Below are positions 13,699-20,558 of a stretch of DNA of 23,620 nt, piece after piece. The stretch comes from Bacillota bacterium (GTDB lineage Bacteria; Bacillota; UBA4882; UBA8346). Both the position numbers and the translations under genes were made by a program. The DNA is taken from positions 1 through 23,620 of the forward strand of contig JAEZKW010000159.1 in NCBI GenBank assembly GCA_023415375.1, given 5' to 3'. Position 1 is the stretch's first letter. Every line of letters begins with the position of its first letter. A model generated the notes under the pieces. It was not told the origin of the DNA. It saw only the letters and a list, made by a program, of their open reading frames with translations, and made no database searches.

Positions 13699-14961
13699 AT
13701 GCTTAAATTTGGAGATGAAAAAGGCCAGTTAAAATGCTCTTTCTGCGGTAAAGCACAGGAACAGGTAAAAAAACTGATTGCCGGTCCCGGAGTGTATATT
13801 TGCGATGAATGCATTGAACTCTGTAATGAGATCATTGATGAGGAACTTAGTGAAGAAGTTAATTTGGACATTGGTAATAATCCAAAGCCCAAAGAAATTA
13901 AGGAAATTTTGGACCAGTATGTAATTGGCCAGGAAGATGCCAAGAGAACTTTGGCTGTGGCTGTTTATAATCATTATAAACGGATTAATTCTGAAGAACG
14001 TTTTGAGGATGTAGAACTTCAAAAGAGTAATATTTTATTATTGGGGCCGACTGGTTGCGGGAAAACCCTTCTCGCACAGACTTTGGCGAAAATTTTAAAT
14101 GTTCCTTTTGCGATTGCCGACGCCACCTCATTAACGGAGGCGGGGTATGTTGGAGAAGATGTTGAAAATATCCTTTTAAAACTTATTCAAGCGGCTGATT
14201 ATGATGTTGAACGGGCTGAGAGAGGAATTATTTATATCGATGAGATCGATAAAATTGCCCGTAAATCGGAAAATCCTTCAATAACTCGCGATGTCTCCGG
14301 TGAAGGAGTTCAACAAGCATTATTAAAAATATTGGAAGGAACTGTTGCTTCAGTTCCTCCTCAAGGTGGTCGCAAACACCCCCATCAGGAATTTATCCAG
14401 CTTGATACGACCAGTATTCTCTTTATATGTGGGGGAGCATTTGATGGGTTAGAAAAAATTATTGAAAACCGAACTGGTAAAAAGACTTTGGGATTTGGTG
14501 CTGAGGCCCGGTCAAAAACGGAAAAGCCCTTGGGAGAAATTTTACGCCAAATTATGCCAGAAGATTTGTTAAAATTCGGTCTGATTCCTGAATTTGTGGG
14601 TCGGCTCCCGATAGTCGTAGCCTTAGATGCCTTGGATGAAAAAGCCTTGGTTCAGATTCTTACTGAACCCAAAAATGCTCTAGCCAAGCAATTCCAAAAA
14701 TTGTTTGAACTGGATAATATCGAACTCTCTTTTGAGCCGGATGCATTAGATTCAATAGCCAAGCAAGCCATTAAACGTAATACCGGTGCCAGGGGACTAC
14801 GGGCGATAATTGAAAAATTGTTAATGGATTTAATGTATGAGTTACCTTCTCACAATGACTTAAAACGTTGTGTTGTAACTAAATCAATGGTAGAAGAGAA
14901 TGGTGAACCGATTTTGGTTGGGGTGGAGCCCCGTAAAAAAAAGAAAGAAGAATCCGCTTAA
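13699..14961 (+). CDS. clpX: ClpX, ATP-dependent unfoldase of the ClpXP protease
   Basis: This 420-residue AAA+ protein begins with the ClpX zinc-binding domain: Cys13-x2-Cys16 and Cys35-x2-Cys38 (CSFC...CDEC). The AAA+ module shows Walker A GPTGCGKT (116-123), the pore-loop GYVGED, Walker B IIYIDEID (Asp181-Glu182), SITRDVSGEGVQQALLKILE, the ClpP-binding loop region KKTLGFGAEARS and the sensor 2 segment RNTGARGLRAIIEKLLMD. The hexamer recognises, unfolds and feeds substrates such as SsrA-tagged proteins into ClpP. GAGGTGG (13688-13694) precedes the ATG. It lies 80 nt after clpP, with a terminator downstream. Confidence 0.98.
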   Translation: MLKFGDEKGQLKCSFCGKAQEQVKKLIAGPGVYICDECIELCNEIIDEELSEEVNLDIGNNPKPKEIKEILDQYVIGQEDAKRTLAVAVYNHYKRINSEERFEDVELQKSNILLLGPTGCGKTLLAQTLAKILNVPFAIADATSLTEAGYVGEDVENILLKLIQAADYDVERAERGIIYIDEIDKIARKSENPSITRDVSGEGVQQALLKILEGTVASVPPQGGRKHPHQEFIQLDTTSILFICGGAFDGLEKIIENRTGKKTLGFGAEARSKTEKPLGEILRQIMPEDLLKFGLIPEFVGRLPIVVALDALDEKALVQILTEPKNALAKQFQKLFELDNIELSFEPDALDSIAKQAIKRNTGARGLRAIIEKLLMDLMYELPSHNDLKRCVVTKSMVEENGEPILVGVEPRKKKKEESA

Positions 14962-14982
14962 ACAAATTTGATTTCGTTTTTT

Positions 14983-15010
14983 AATCCCAGCCCATTGGTT
15001 GGGATTTTTT
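14983..15010 (+). terminator. Intrinsic terminator after clpX
   Basis: Arms 14983-14992 (AATCCCAGCC) and 14997-15006 (GGTTGGGATT) form a 10-bp stem with one G-T wobble and a CATT loop, followed by six T residues. It ends the tig-clpP-clpX unit. Confidence 0.92.
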
Positions 15011-15052
15011 ATTGATGATTCCCGGTTTAAATAGGGCCATCTTGGTGATACT

Positions 15053-15160
15053 AGTAAAGCGTCACGTAATAAAGTCCGTGTGAAGCTAGCAAAGTGACGC
15101 TCTGCTTAAGTAAAGCGTCCTCTGCCTAAATTAATATATTATTTCAAGGACGTTTTTACT
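15053..15160 (+). repeat. Motif AGTAAAGCGTC in alternating orientation upstream of lonB
   Basis: AGTAAAGCGTC occurs at 15053-15063 and 15109-15119. Inverse copies lie at 15094-15101 (GTGACGCT, exact inverse of AGCGTCAC at 15058-15065) and imperfectly at 15148-15160 (GGACGTTTTTACT). The four copies alternate in strand. GACGCT (15096-15101) can also pair with AGCGTC (15114-15119) to form a near-continuous hairpin, so two mutually exclusive foldings are possible. Short related pieces CTAG(T/C)AAAG (15051, 15086) and CTCTGC(T/C)TAA are repeated as well. The region is not coding. It could be operator sites, a structured leader or a small repeat expansion. Confidence 0.6.
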
Positions 15161-15192
15161 ACTAATAGACTGTTTGAAAGGAGTATGCCAAA

Positions 15193-16869
15193 ATGGAAGT
15201 ATTAGGGAATGTACTTGGTCTCATCAATCTGTTCTTTGCAATCGTAATTGGTTTATATTTCTGGAACCTGCTAAAATCGCAGCAGGGTAATAAAACTGCT
15301 GTCGACAGAGAATCCCGTAAAGAAATGGAAAAATTGCAAAGGCTTCGGCGGATTTCGCTTACGGAACCACTTTCCGAAAAAACACGTCCGAGCAATTTTG
15401 AGGAAATTATCGGTCAGGATGACGGCTTAAAGGCCTTGCGTGCCGCGTTATGCGGTCCAAATCCACAACATGTGATACTTTATGGCCCTCCTGGTGTCGG
15501 GAAAACAGCCGCAGCTAGGGTTGTATTGGAAGAAGCTAAAAAGCAAGGCTATTCTCCGTTTAAAGAATACGCACGGTTTATTGAAATTGATGCAACCACA
15601 GCGCGTTTTGATGACCGTGGTATCGCCGATCCTTTAATGGGATCAGTCCATGATCCGATTTATCAAGGAGCCGGGCCTCTAGGAATCGCCGGAATTCCCC
15701 AACCAAAACCCGGTGCGGTGACCAAAGCCCATGGTGGTGTTTTATTTATTGATGAAATAGGAGAACTTCATCCTATCCAAATGAACAAGCTGCTGAAAGT
15801 TTTGGAAGATCGACGAGTATTTTTTGAAAGCGCTTATTATAGTTCCGAAGATACGAATATTCCTAGTCATATCCACGATATTTTTCAAAATGGATTACCG
15901 GCCGATTTTCGCCTTGTAGGAGCCACAACACGTATGCCGCAGGATATTCCGCCTGCCATTCGTTCCCGCTGCGTAGAAATATTTTTCCAGCTATTGTCTC
16001 CTAATGATATTAGGCGGATTGCTGAAAACGCCGCCCAAAAAATCAATTTTGAATTAGAGACGGGCGTTATTGATATCATTACCAAATATGCCACCAATGG
16101 CCGGGATGCAGTCAATTTGATTCAAATTACAGCGGGCTTGGCAATTACTGAAAATCGTAAAAAAGTCACAGTAAAGGATTTGGAATGGGTTATTCATAGT
16201 AGTCAATATTCCCCACGACCCAGTGTCAAAATACCGCCTAAGCCACAAGTGGGGTATGTCAACGGCTTAGCGGTTTATGGGCCCAATATGGGTTCTGTTA
16301 TTCAGGTTGAAGTTTCCGCCATTCCTGCGACCGAAGCGGGTAAAGGAAAAATTACCACAACCGGGGTCGTAGATGAGGAAGAAATGGGCCAGGCCGGGAG
16401 AACGATCCGCCGTAAAAGTATGGCTTTGGGTTCCGTTGAGAATGTACTTACAGTTTTACGTAAATTTATGAATATTAATCCTTCCAATTACGATATTCAT
16501 ATCAATTTTCCCGGAGGTACTCCCATCGATGGTCCTTCAGCAGGGATTACTTTAGCTACCGCAATTTACTCGGCAATTACCGGTCAAGCTGTCGATAATG
16601 AAATTGCAATGACAGGGGAAGTTTCTATCAGAGGCGGAGTGATGCCAATTGGGGGTGTAGTAGCCAAAATTGGCGCCGCGAAAGAAGCGGGTGCTAAAAA
16701 AGTATTGATACCCAAAGAAAATTGGCAGAAAATTTTCGAGGATGAGACGAATATTACCATTATCCCAGTTGAGCGAATTGAAGAAGTTATTCGGCTTGCC
16801 GTATTGAAACCGGTGTTGGAAGTAATTCCTCCTATCACAATAAGTGGCGAGCCGGTAATTTCTGCCTAA
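15193..16869 (+). CDS. lonB: LonB, membrane-anchored ATP-dependent Lon-type protease
   Basis: This 558-residue protein combines an AAA+ module with a Lon protease domain and lacks the large N-domain of LonA. An N-terminal hydrophobic segment (about 5-28) should anchor it in the membrane. Walker A is GPPGVGKT (98-105), Walker B LFIDEIGEL (Asp187-Glu188), and the sensor region GATTRMPQDIPPAIRSRC follows. The protease domain has the Ser-Lys dyad Ser449 in DGPSAGI and, by alignment with Lon spacing, Lys492 in GGVVAKIGAAKEAG. In B. subtilis lonB follows clpX and is expressed in the forespore; the same order is seen here, but lonA is not next. AAAGGAG (15177-15183) precedes the ATG. It is separated from clpX by a terminator and a repeat-rich region, so it probably has its own promoter. 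Confidence 0.95.
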   Translation: MEVLGNVLGLINLFFAIVIGLYFWNLLKSQQGNKTAVDRESRKEMEKLQRLRRISLTEPLSEKTRPSNFEEIIGQDDGLKALRAALCGPNPQHVILYGPPGVGKTAAARVVLEEAKKQGYSPFKEYARFIEIDATTARFDDRGIADPLMGSVHDPIYQGAGPLGIAGIPQPKPGAVTKAHGGVLFIDEIGELHPIQMNKLLKVLEDRRVFFESAYYSSEDTNIPSHIHDIFQNGLPADFRLVGATTRMPQDIPPAIRSRCVEIFFQLLSPNDIRRIAENAAQKINFELETGVIDIITKYATNGRDAVNLIQITAGLAITENRKKVTVKDLEWVIHSSQYSPRPSVKIPPKPQVGYVNGLAVYGPNMGSVIQVEVSAIPATEAGKGKITTTGVVDEEEMGQAGRTIRRKSMALGSVENVLTVLRKFMNINPSNYDIHINFPGGTPIDGPSAGITLATAIYSAITGQAVDNEIAMTGEVSIRGGVMPIGGVVAKIGAAKEAGAKKVLIPKENWQKIFEDETNITIIPVERIEEVIRLAVLKPVLEVIPPITISGEPVISA

Positions 16870-16889
16870 AATCTTTTCGTTTTATTAAG

Positions 16890-16927
16890 CGGGGCTGCAC
16901 TTTATTTAAAGACAGCCCCGTTTTTTT
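16890..16927 (+). terminator. Intrinsic terminator after lonB
   Basis: CGGGGCTG (16890-16897) and CAGCCCCG (16913-16920) form a perfect 8-bp GC-rich stem with a 15-nt loop, followed by seven T residues. It is the strongest terminator in the window, 20 nt after the lonB stop. Confidence 0.96.
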
Positions 16928-16977
16928 GAGTTTAAGTTAAAATACATTGAAAGATTTTAATAAATTTGCTCGCAGTA

Positions 16978-17006
16978 TTTACCTTTCATTTGATATTATG
17001 TAATAT
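16978..17006 (+). promoter_or_regulatory. Candidate promoter of the patatin-like gene
   Basis: TTTACC (16978-16983) and TAATAT (17001-17006) are 17 bp apart, each four of six consensus matches. It lies between the lonB terminator and the lipase gene and would give a leader of about 95 nt containing hairpin arms (TGCTTCC 17024-17030 with GGAAGCA 17064-17070; AGTAG 17072-17076 with CTACT 17081-17085). Confidence 0.45.
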
Positions 17007-17109
17007 ATAGAAGGTAAGACATTTGCTTCCCAGCATTCTACTTTCATCATTTCAATTACCCCTGGAAGCAGAGTAGATGGCTACTTGAAGGAGATGTGCA
17101 TTCTTTACA

Positions 17110-17913
17110 ATGACGAACAGTTATCCCAAAATAGTATTGGCACTCGGCGGGGGAGGAGCCCGGGGTTTTGCACATATCGGTGTGCTTCAGGTTCTAAAAG
17201 AAGCTGGTATCAAAGTTTCCGGAATTGTTGGTACTAGTATGGGGGCATTAATAGGATCCACCTATGCAGCGGGTACTGATCTTTACTATTTAGGACAACT
17301 TGTTGAATATTTTCATTGGGAGGATTTGATTGATTTTCACCTTCCTTCATTAGGCTTAATCGATGGTTCCAAGGTAAAGGCCGTGATCGAGTTACTAACT
17401 AAGGGCAAATCCTTTGAAGAGTTACCAATCGAATTTTGGGCTGTGGCCACTGACCTCTTTACCGGGGAAGAAGTTGTCTTTAAGAGCGGTCCCCTGGCAC
17501 CGGCTGTCAGAGCCAGTATATCGATACCGGGTGTGTTTACACCGGTTAGCTTGGATGGCCGAACTTTAGTAGACGGCGGGGTTGTCGCCGGAGTTCCTGT
17601 GTCGGTAGCCCGTCTTTTAAATGGGGATATAACAATAGCGGTTAATGTAGGATTTGATCACACTCAACATGAAGTCCGGAATATTTTTGATGTTATGTCA
17701 AAAGTTTTAGATATTATGGGAAATATGCTAGATTCTCAGCAGATTTTACAAGCTGATTTAACAGTTACACCACAGTTGGGGAATATCGGCACTTTACATT
17801 TTCATAAGGCTAAAGATTGTTTAGAAATTGGGCGAGAAGCAGCCAAGCAAATTGTTCCGGACTTAAAAAAACAAATAGCTACCTTTATGACCCAGGAGGA
17901 CCAAGTGTGTTAA
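17110..17913 (+). CDS. Patatin-like phospholipase (RssA/YchK-type)
   Basis: This 267-residue protein is a patatin-family serine hydrolase with a Ser-Asp dyad. The oxyanion-hole motif GGGGARG (13-19), the nucleophile motif GTSMG with Ser43 and the DGG motif with Asp155 (VDGGVVAGVPV) are all intact, so it should be an active acyl hydrolase. It is the compact single-domain form without signal peptide or membrane segments, suggesting a cytoplasmic or peripheral enzyme. The substrate is unknown. The ATG at 17110 is the only plausible start, but the nearest good ribosome binding site, AAGGAG (17088-17093), is 16 nt away, an unusually long spacing. The downstream flavoprotein gene overlaps its end by 7 nt, implying translational coupling. 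Confidence 0.9.
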   Translation: MTNSYPKIVLALGGGGARGFAHIGVLQVLKEAGIKVSGIVGTSMGALIGSTYAAGTDLYYLGQLVEYFHWEDLIDFHLPSLGLIDGSKVKAVIELLTKGKSFEELPIEFWAVATDLFTGEEVVFKSGPLAPAVRASISIPGVFTPVSLDGRTLVDGGVVAGVPVSVARLLNGDITIAVNVGFDHTQHEVRNIFDVMSKVLDIMGNMLDSQQILQADLTVTPQLGNIGTLHFHKAKDCLEIGREAAKQIVPDLKKQIATFMTQEDQVC

Positions 17914-19178
17914 AACCGGATGCTGATTTAATCGTAATAGGGGCTGGACCTGCCGGAATAATGGCTGCTTTCACTGCAGCCCGTCATGGCGCTAGCGTGA
18001 TATTATTGGAAAAAAATAAAACCATTGGAAGAAAGCTAGCAATAACGGGAGCTGGTCGTTGTAATCTCACGAATTTAACGGATATGAATGAGTTAATTTC
18101 AAATACTCCTGGAAATGGCCGCTTTTTATACGGTGCCTTTCAACGTTTAGGCCCGGAAGCGCTAATGGATTTTTTTCAAAATAAATTGAGACTTCCTTTA
18201 AAAGTTGAACGGGGTAACCGGGTTTTTCCCGAATCGGATAAGGCTCAAGATGTAGTCAGTGTTTTATACCAGGAACTGAAAAGTAGTGGAGTTGAAATTA
18301 GAACTTCAACCAAAGTAGCTGGTCTGGTTATAGAATCCGGTCAAATTGGCGGTGTTCGGCTTGAGGGCGGGGAAGAGCTAAATGCACCAATGGTATTAAT
18401 TGCTACAGGAGGTCTTTCTTATCCGGGAACCGGAAGTACCGGGGATGGCTATCAATTTGCACGCGGGGCAGGTCATCAAATTATTCCTTTAACACCTTCG
18501 TTGATACCCCTTGAGACACAGGAAGCTTGGGTTAAACGCTTAGAAGGTTTATCTCTGGTCAATGTGGAAGCTACATCTTTATATCAAGGGAAAAAGCTCC
18601 AGAGTGAATTTGGTGAGATGCTGTTTACTTCTTTTGGGGTTTCTGGACCGATTATCTTAAGTTTAAGTAGAAAAATCTCTCCTTTGGTTTTGGAGAAACC
18701 GAATTCAGTGACACTTAGGATAGATTTGAAGTCGGCTTTGTCAAAGGAGGAGTTGGATTTACGAGTTCAAAGAGATTTTTCTAAATCCATGAATAAAATT
18801 TTTAAGAATGTTTTAGATGATTTATTACCCCAAAAAATAATTCCGGTAATCATTGAATTATCAGGTATTGATCCCCTTAAACCAGTGCATCAGATTAATA
18901 AAGAAGAAAGGGCGCGGCTGGTTGATTTATTGAAAAACTTAACTTTAACGATTCAAAAACCAAGGCCAATTACAGAGGCTATTGTTACCGCAGGTGGAGT
19001 GAGTACTAAAGAAATAAACCCCAAAACGATGGAATCGAAGATCCTTCATGGGTTATATTTAGCCGGAGAAGTGGTTGATGTCGATGCTTATACTGGCGGT
19101 TTTAATTTACAAATTGCATTTTCTACTGGATTTGTAGCTGGACTCGAAGCCGCCCGCAGTATTATTCCTGTTAATTAG
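17907..19178 (+). CDS. BaiN/HI0933-family FAD-dependent oxidoreductase
   Basis: This 423-residue flavoprotein has an N-terminal FAD-binding Rossmann motif (LIVIGAGPAGIMAAFTAARH, glycines 12, 14 and 17), the family signature GRKLAITGAGRCNLTN, a middle ATGGLSYPGTGSTGDGY block and the C-terminal GLYLAGEVVDVDAYTGGFNL, all characteristic of the HI0933/YhiN/BaiN group (YtfP-like in Bacillus). The physiological reaction of most members is unknown. An upstream ATG at 17817 would add 30 residues unlike the family inside the lipase gene. The GTG at 17907 has AGGAGG (17894-17899) 7 nt upstream and starts just before the flavin motif, so it is preferred. It overlaps the lipase stop and probably forms a two-gene operon with it. 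Confidence 0.92.
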   Translation: MLKPDADLIVIGAGPAGIMAAFTAARHGASVILLEKNKTIGRKLAITGAGRCNLTNLTDMNELISNTPGNGRFLYGAFQRLGPEALMDFFQNKLRLPLKVERGNRVFPESDKAQDVVSVLYQELKSSGVEIRTSTKVAGLVIESGQIGGVRLEGGEELNAPMVLIATGGLSYPGTGSTGDGYQFARGAGHQIIPLTPSLIPLETQEAWVKRLEGLSLVNVEATSLYQGKKLQSEFGEMLFTSFGVSGPIILSLSRKISPLVLEKPNSVTLRIDLKSALSKEELDLRVQRDFSKSMNKIFKNVLDDLLPQKIIPVIIELSGIDPLKPVHQINKEERARLVDLLKNLTLTIQKPRPITEAIVTAGGVSTKEINPKTMESKILHGLYLAGEVVDVDAYTGGFNLQIAFSTGFVAGLEAARSIIPVN

Positions 19179-19249
19179 TCAAACGATATAGCTTCAGTAA
19201 AATTTGGCAATACTACCCATAGACCCTTAAAATCAAGGAGAAGCTTTCT

Positions 19250-19459
19250 TTGGCATTACGGCATCATTGGTACGAGAAATTATTTTTTAAACTTCAAATG
19301 CGCGAACGAAAATGCGCCTGGATGATGGTGGTTTTTTTCTTAATCATGTTGCTTATGCAAATCTTGTTAACCAATTCGGCTTTCCGCAAAAATTTTATTT
19401 TAACGGAAAAATATGAAGGGCAACCTGTTAAGTTTTACAAAAGTTTAAATTCACAGTGA
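19250..19459 (+). CDS. Small single-pass membrane protein, unknown function
   Basis: This 69-residue protein has a basic N-terminus (residues 1-21, rich in His, Lys and Arg), one strongly hydrophobic helix (about 22-40, CAWMMVVFFLIMLLMQILL) and a polar tail of 29 residues. The positive-inside rule suggests the N-terminus is cytoplasmic. It starts at a TTG (19250) with AAGGAG (19235-19240) 9 nt upstream, which supports a real gene. I do not recognise the family. It lies 71 nt downstream of the flavoprotein gene on the same strand and is followed by a terminator, so it may be the last gene of that operon. Confidence 0.6.
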   Translation: MALRHHWYEKLFFKLQMRERKCAWMMVVFFLIMLLMQILLTNSAFRKNFILTEKYEGQPVKFYKSLNSQ

Positions 19460-19511
19460 CTTGTAATCAACCCTATTTTATGCTAAATTTAAATGAAGTT
19501 TAGAGTATGCC

Positions 19512-19539
19512 AAAGCACTGCACCAATCGGTGCTTTTTT
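19512..19539 (+). terminator. Intrinsic terminator after the small membrane protein gene
   Basis: GCACC (19520-19524) and GGTGC (19529-19533) pair around AATC, followed by six T residues. An alternative longer pairing AAAGCAC (19512-19518) with GTGCTTT also exists. It lies directly upstream of the MITE-like element. Confidence 0.75.
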
Positions 19540-19547
19540 ATTCAAGT

Positions 19548-19728
19548 GGGTGCTGTCTCAAAAGAAAATTCAGTGCGTTTACGTGCTTTATGCACGTACG
19601 CGCACGCATGATAGAGATATACAATATATGCAAGCATTATATGCAAGTCTACTTATTCATTGAAGCAATATATTGGCGCGCCAAGGCGCGAAATCTCATT
19701 GATTTTACAGCAATTTTGAGACAGCCTC
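19548..19728. mobile_element. MITE-like element, about 181 bp
   Basis: The left end GGGTGCTGTCTCAAAA and the right end TTTTGAGACAGCCTC are inverted, with 12 bp exactly matched (GCTGTCTCAAAA 19552-19563 and TTTTGAGACAGC 19714-19725). A 5-bp sequence CAAGT flanks both sides (19543-19547 and 19729-19733) and fits a target-site duplication. No transposase is encoded. The interior holds a 14-bp hairpin with two mismatches (19573-19586 with 19592-19605), a direct repeat ATATGCAAG and the 12-bp palindrome TTGGCGCGCCAA (19673-19684). Ends of this type are known from insertion sequences of Bacillota, but I cannot assign a family. The inserted copy ends 15 bp before the hutP-like ribosome binding site. 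Confidence 0.72.
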
Positions 19729-19759
19729 CAAGTTTTCTTCTCCAAAGGAGGATACCCGG

Positions 19760-20173
19760 ATGGAAATCGGTAGCAGAGAGGTTGCTAAAGCGGCCCTATC
19801 GATCGCTATGACTGCTTCACGTGAAGATGAAAAACTGATGAAAGAAGAATACCGGACCCGGGAAATATGGACCGCAGCAATTGACTATGGCGGGGAGGCA
19901 ATTCCTGCTATGAAAGCTTTGGTTGAACGGGCCATTGTAGCCGCCAAACGCGAACAAGTCATAAAAGAATGCCATTTAGAAGAAGGAGCCATTGCAGGGG
20001 CTACTCGTGATGCAATGTCCCAAATTTTAACGAAATCAATAGGGCTAAATATCGGTGGCAAATTGGGTATTGCCCGCAAGGGAGATCATATAAGTGTTGC
20101 GGCATTTTTCTGTATAGGCTTAATTCATTTGGATGAGGTGGCAGTCGGTCTAAGCCATCGGGCTATAGGGTGA
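19760..20173 (+). CDS. HutP-family RNA-binding regulator
   Basis: This 137-residue protein resembles the HutP family. B. subtilis HutP is a hexameric antiterminator that, with L-histidine and Mg2+, binds UAG triplets in mRNA. The segments IGLNIGGKLGIARKGDHISV and FFCIGLIHLDEVAVGLSHRA follow the HutP core (in Bacillus VGLRFAVLRG ... IAVSLYGTIGAP ... HETFGVGINH). A histidine aligns roughly with the first metal-site histidine (KECHLEEGAIAG), but the HxxxH pair of Bacillus HutP is not evident, so ligand and metal use may differ. It is therefore a divergent member, and naming it hutP would overstate the case. AAAGGAGG (19744-19751) lies 8 nt before the ATG. It is followed immediately by aroH and hisC rather than histidine-degradation genes. 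Confidence 0.78.
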   Translation: MEIGSREVAKAALSIAMTASREDEKLMKEEYRTREIWTAAIDYGGEAIPAMKALVERAIVAAKREQVIKECHLEEGAIAGATRDAMSQILTKSIGLNIGGKLGIARKGDHISVAAFFCIGLIHLDEVAVGLSHRAIG

Positions 20174-20177
20174 TATG

Positions 20178-20546
20178 ATGCAATTAAGAGCTGTTAGAGG
20201 AGCTATTACCATTTGTAAAGACGATCCTGTAGAAATCGTCTCTGCTACCGAGGAAATGCTATTAAAAGTGATGGAACTCAACCAGATTCAACAGCAAAAC
20301 ATTGTCAGTATTTTTTTTACAGTCACCCCAGACATAATTAGTGAGTTCCCGGCTGTAGCTGCACGCAGAATCGGGCTTGTCGATACCCCCCTGATGTGTG
20401 CCGGGGAAATTCCTAAACCCGGCTCGTTACCATTATGTATTCGGGCTTTACTTTATTTTTACACTGATTTACAAAAATCAGAAGTTAAGCCGGTTTATTT
20501 GCGTGAAGCCATCAATCTAAGGCTAGACCTTACAGCACAGGAATAA
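20178..20546 (+). CDS. aroH: Chorismate mutase, AroH type
   Basis: This 122-residue enzyme converts chorismate to prephenate, the branch point to phenylalanine and tyrosine. It is the trimeric AroH class, with LRAVRGAITI (the active-site Arg lies in this segment), TPDIISEFPAVAARRIGL, VDTPLMCAGEIPKPGSLPLC with the active-site Glu, CIRALLYF with the active-site Arg, and PVYLREAINLRLDL. Two ATG codons adjoin (20175 and 20178). The second is preferred because the AGGGTG site (20167-20172) gives it 5-nt spacing, but the first is possible. It begins within a few bases of the hutP-like stop codon, so translation is probably coupled, and hisC follows after 12 nt. Confidence 0.95.
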   Translation: MQLRAVRGAITICKDDPVEIVSATEEMLLKVMELNQIQQQNIVSIFFTVTPDIISEFPAVAARRIGLVDTPLMCAGEIPKPGSLPLCIRALLYFYTDLQKSEVKPVYLREAINLRLDLTAQE

Positions 20547-20558
20547 AGGAGCCTTTTC

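Noticed and set aside
13644..14022. Minus-strand frames of about 100 codons opposite the start of clpX
   Set aside because: They mirror the clpX zinc-finger and AAA+ coding sequence and have no independent support.
15007..15192. T-box or known riboswitch upstream of lonB
   Set aside because: No T-box AGGGTGGNACCGCG-like core or other recognised riboswitch motif is present; only the repeated motif is seen.
17094..17239. ATG at 17094 as an alternative or leader start before the patatin-like gene
   Set aside because: It directly abuts the AAGGAG with no spacer and reads a different frame through the lipase gene.
17817..17906. Longer N-terminus for the BaiN-type flavoprotein
   Set aside because: The extra 30 residues lie inside the lipase gene, do not fit the family and lack a ribosome binding site, while the GTG at 17907 has a strong one.
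19530..19811. 93-codon open frame spanning the MITE-like element
   Set aside because: It lies almost entirely in non-coding repeat sequence, has no ribosome binding site, runs into the hutP-like gene in another frame and shows no protein-like composition.
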